Shown here: positions 22,916-24,344 of the stretch, piece after piece
Layout of the letters: each line of letters begins with the position of its first letter
How positions within the stretch are numbered: position 1 is the stretch's first letter
NCBI GenBank assembly: GCA_045654545.1
Contig: JAZONO010000079.1
Location: 1-24,344 of the forward strand
From: SIG588 sp045654545
GTDB taxonomy: Bacteria > Bacillota > Clostridia > Oscillospirales > Acutalibacteraceae
Direction of reading: 5' to 3'
Length of the DNA stretch: 24,344 bases
Position numbers and translations under genes: made by a program
The notes under the pieces: generated by a model
Seen by the model: only the letters and a program-made list of their open reading frames with translations
Database searches by the model: none
Told to the model about the DNA's origin: nothing

Positions 22916-24128
22916 ATAGATCTTTCCCTTCCACGATCACGTCATCATACAACTGTACGTAGGTTTTATCTGCCACGTTCGGGATGGCACAAATGGAGTA
23001 CTTGTCCTTTTCGTTGTGATACAAAATATCCACGTAACGGAAGGTCACGGTTGTTCCCATACGCACGTATGCACCGGCGCGGTTGTTGGCATCGAAATGC
23101 AACGCTTTGTCCGGCAAACGCAGACCGCTGTGCTCTTCCATCAACAACTGTACCGATTCAATGCGAATATCCGACAGTTCCTCCGACATAAGACTACACT
23201 TTAAAATCAAGGCACTTTGGTTGTTTGCCCCTTGATTCACCGCCAGCACTTTGGTAGGAATAATGTCGGCCGTTACAAACGGCAACTTAATTTTCAGCTC
23301 ATCCCCTACCTCCAACGTTGCCGCTTTTTCACCGCTGATTGAGCACGCCAAATACCAGTCGTATTCCGCCACCACTTTGCCGATGCAGGTGTCGGAAACC
23401 GACGGGGTGAACGCCAACGCTTCTTGCACTTCTTCGGCGGTCAGCGCCGCAATATCGTCGTCATTGGCAGAAAAATACGTTTCGAATCCATCGGCGTAAT
23501 CCACAAAGTATCCCGAACGCGGTGCTTTCACAATTCCAACAGGTGGCGCTACACGCCCGGCAAGCGTGGAACGTTCTTGGCGCAACTGCTCCAATTTATT
23601 GGTGAAATCGCTGATGGTGCCGACAATCACCTGTCGCTTATTCATAAGTGACAGCAATTGTGTATGCATATTACGAAGTTCCTCGGTGTTTTGACCGTTT
23701 GCGTATACCGCCAGATCGCGTATCTTTTTGGTAAGTTGTTGTTCGATCGCTTCCAAACCGGCATATTCGCTGTCGGCCAGTGCTTGTGCGCTTTCAAGCA
23801 AGGCGATTTCTTCGTCTAACAAAGCCAACTGCTCTTGCAATCCGGCGGTTTCTTCTTCTGCATACAGTTGAGCAACCATCCCGTTTTTAGACACGCGGTT
23901 GCCATTTTTCAGCGTGTAGAACAAATGGTTATTTCCTACGTCCGCTTCCACCTGCGTTTCGTTGCGAATGGCAATGGCTTGGGTTTCCACCGTGTCGTAC
24001 ACACTATATGCCATAACGGTTTCCACCGTCACGTTGGAATACAGCACCAAGAAAATTTGGTAGCCGACGTAGACCAGCAGAAACACAGCCAATAAAATGA
24101 TGCCTAACCGTTTGATCCAATCTTTCAT
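22890..24128 (-). CDS. HlyD-like membrane fusion/adaptor protein
   Basis: A 412-residue protein with one N-terminal transmembrane helix (residues about 8-30), a predicted extracytoplasmic barrel-like region, a coiled-coil hairpin at roughly 90-200 rich in Glu/Leu/Gln, and beta-rich domains to the C terminus. This is the layout of HlyD/RND-type periplasmic adaptors, which in Gram-positives work outside the membrane; no partner transporter is present here. Proteins of this kind often stand at the head of the yggS-sepF-ylmH-divIVA cluster in Clostridia, so a role in envelope or division is plausible (inference). The ATG at 24128 is chosen, since the AAAGGAG ribosome site lies 8 nt upstream and overlaps an in-frame GTG at 24137. 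Confidence 0.78.
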   Translation of the reverse strand: MKDWIKRLGIILLAVFLLVYVGYQIFLVLYSNVTVETVMAYSVYDTVETQAIAIRNETQVEADVGNNHLFYTLKNGNRVSKNGMVAQLYAEEETAGLQEQLALLDEEIALLESAQALADSEYAGLEAIEQQLTKKIRDLAVYANGQNTEELRNMHTQLLSLMNKRQVIVGTISDFTNKLEQLRQERSTLAGRVAPPVGIVKAPRSGYFVDYADGFETYFSANDDDIAALTAEEVQEALAFTPSVSDTCIGKVVAEYDWYLACSISGEKAATLEVGDELKIKLPFVTADIIPTKVLAVNQGANNQSALILKCSLMSEELSDIRIESVQLLMEEHSGLRLPDKALHFDANNRAGAYVRMGTTVTFRYVDILYHNEKDKYSICAIPNVADKTYVQLYDDVIVEGKDLYDGKVVQS

Positions 24129-24344
24129 GGTGCTCACTCCTTTCTTAAGGTGACGCGAGTAATCCGAACCTGCCTCTAAGCGGCATATTTCGGTGTTTTC
24201 CGCTCTTTTTCTTTGACAGGCGCGAGCCTGTCAAAGAAAAAGAAGAAACGGAAACCCCACGAAATCTACTCGCTTTGAGGTCGAAGATTTTAAGAAGCAC
24301 GGATTTCTCGGTCAACCAAGGCGAAAACGGAGCCAATACTTCCG
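24129..24344. repeat. Noncoding palindrome-rich stretch, probable dispersed repeat
   Basis: Its core is a perfect inverted repeat with 18-nt arms (24204-24221 and 24226-24243) and a GCGA loop. Further partial complementarity in the flanks (GTTTTCCG against CGGAAAC) extends it to a larger imperfect hairpin. A 63-codon frame crosses it on the minus strand but has no ribosome site or recognisable protein features, so I do not call it a gene. No promoter for the HlyD-like gene could be pinned down here. Confidence 0.55.

Noticed and set aside
24145..24336. A 63-codon minus-strand frame at the right edge
   Set aside because: It lies across a long palindrome, has no ribosome site and no protein-like features; more likely part of a repeat.

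Overview
The window looks like chromosomal core sequence from a Clostridia-class Firmicute, most likely an uncultured Oscillospiraceae/Ruminococcaceae-type gut or rumen bacterium. Supporting signs are RNase J, a GdpP-type protein, DivIVA/SepF/YlmH, a type III glutamine synthetase, a class A RNase P RNA, consensus sigma-A promoters with 17-bp spacers, strong AGGAGG-type ribosome binding sites and several TTG/GTG starts. The genus is inference; no species marker is present.

Layout, left to right. (1) Positions 1-2522, minus strand: RNase J followed by the 5' part of a gdpP-like c-di-AMP phosphodiesterase gene that runs off the left edge. (2) 2709-5013, plus strand: RNase HI, then a NifS/IscS cysteine desulfurase plus IscU scaffold pair with its own promoter and a strong terminator. 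(3) 5125-10290, minus strand: a three-gene operon, ABC exporter / DUF1854 protein / ABC exporter. Both exporters carry an unusual N-terminal soluble domain followed by a four-cysteine zinc ribbon. This is the most interesting protein-coding system here. (4) 10320-11076, minus strand: RNase P RNA with promoter and terminator, and tRNA-Lys(TTT) with a perfect-consensus promoter. The 3' end of the tRNA plus its terminator hairpin is present twice, the copies separated by a hairpin-rich 85-bp insert. (5) 11176-13388, plus strand: glnN (GSIII) with its own promoter and a bidirectional terminator. (6) 13396-18578, minus strand: a prfC-valS-SDR operon with one good promoter. (7) 18610-24128, minus strand: the distal division-cluster neighbourhood, HlyD-like protein / yggS / sepF / ylmH / divIVA, then a terminator, then lspA and rluD. 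Compared with Bacillus, ylmG and ileS are missing. (8) 24129-24344: noncoding, palindrome-rich, probably a dispersed repeat.

Most genes are housekeeping: RNA processing (RNase J, RNase HI, RNase P), Fe-S assembly, ammonia assimilation, translation (ValRS, RF3, tRNA-Lys, RluD) and division/envelope maturation (SepF, DivIVA, LspA). The accessory parts are the ABC-DUF1854-ABC operon, the tRNA-tail duplication, the small ORF after iscU and the right-hand palindromic repeat. I found no CRISPR array, integrase, transposase or phage gene.
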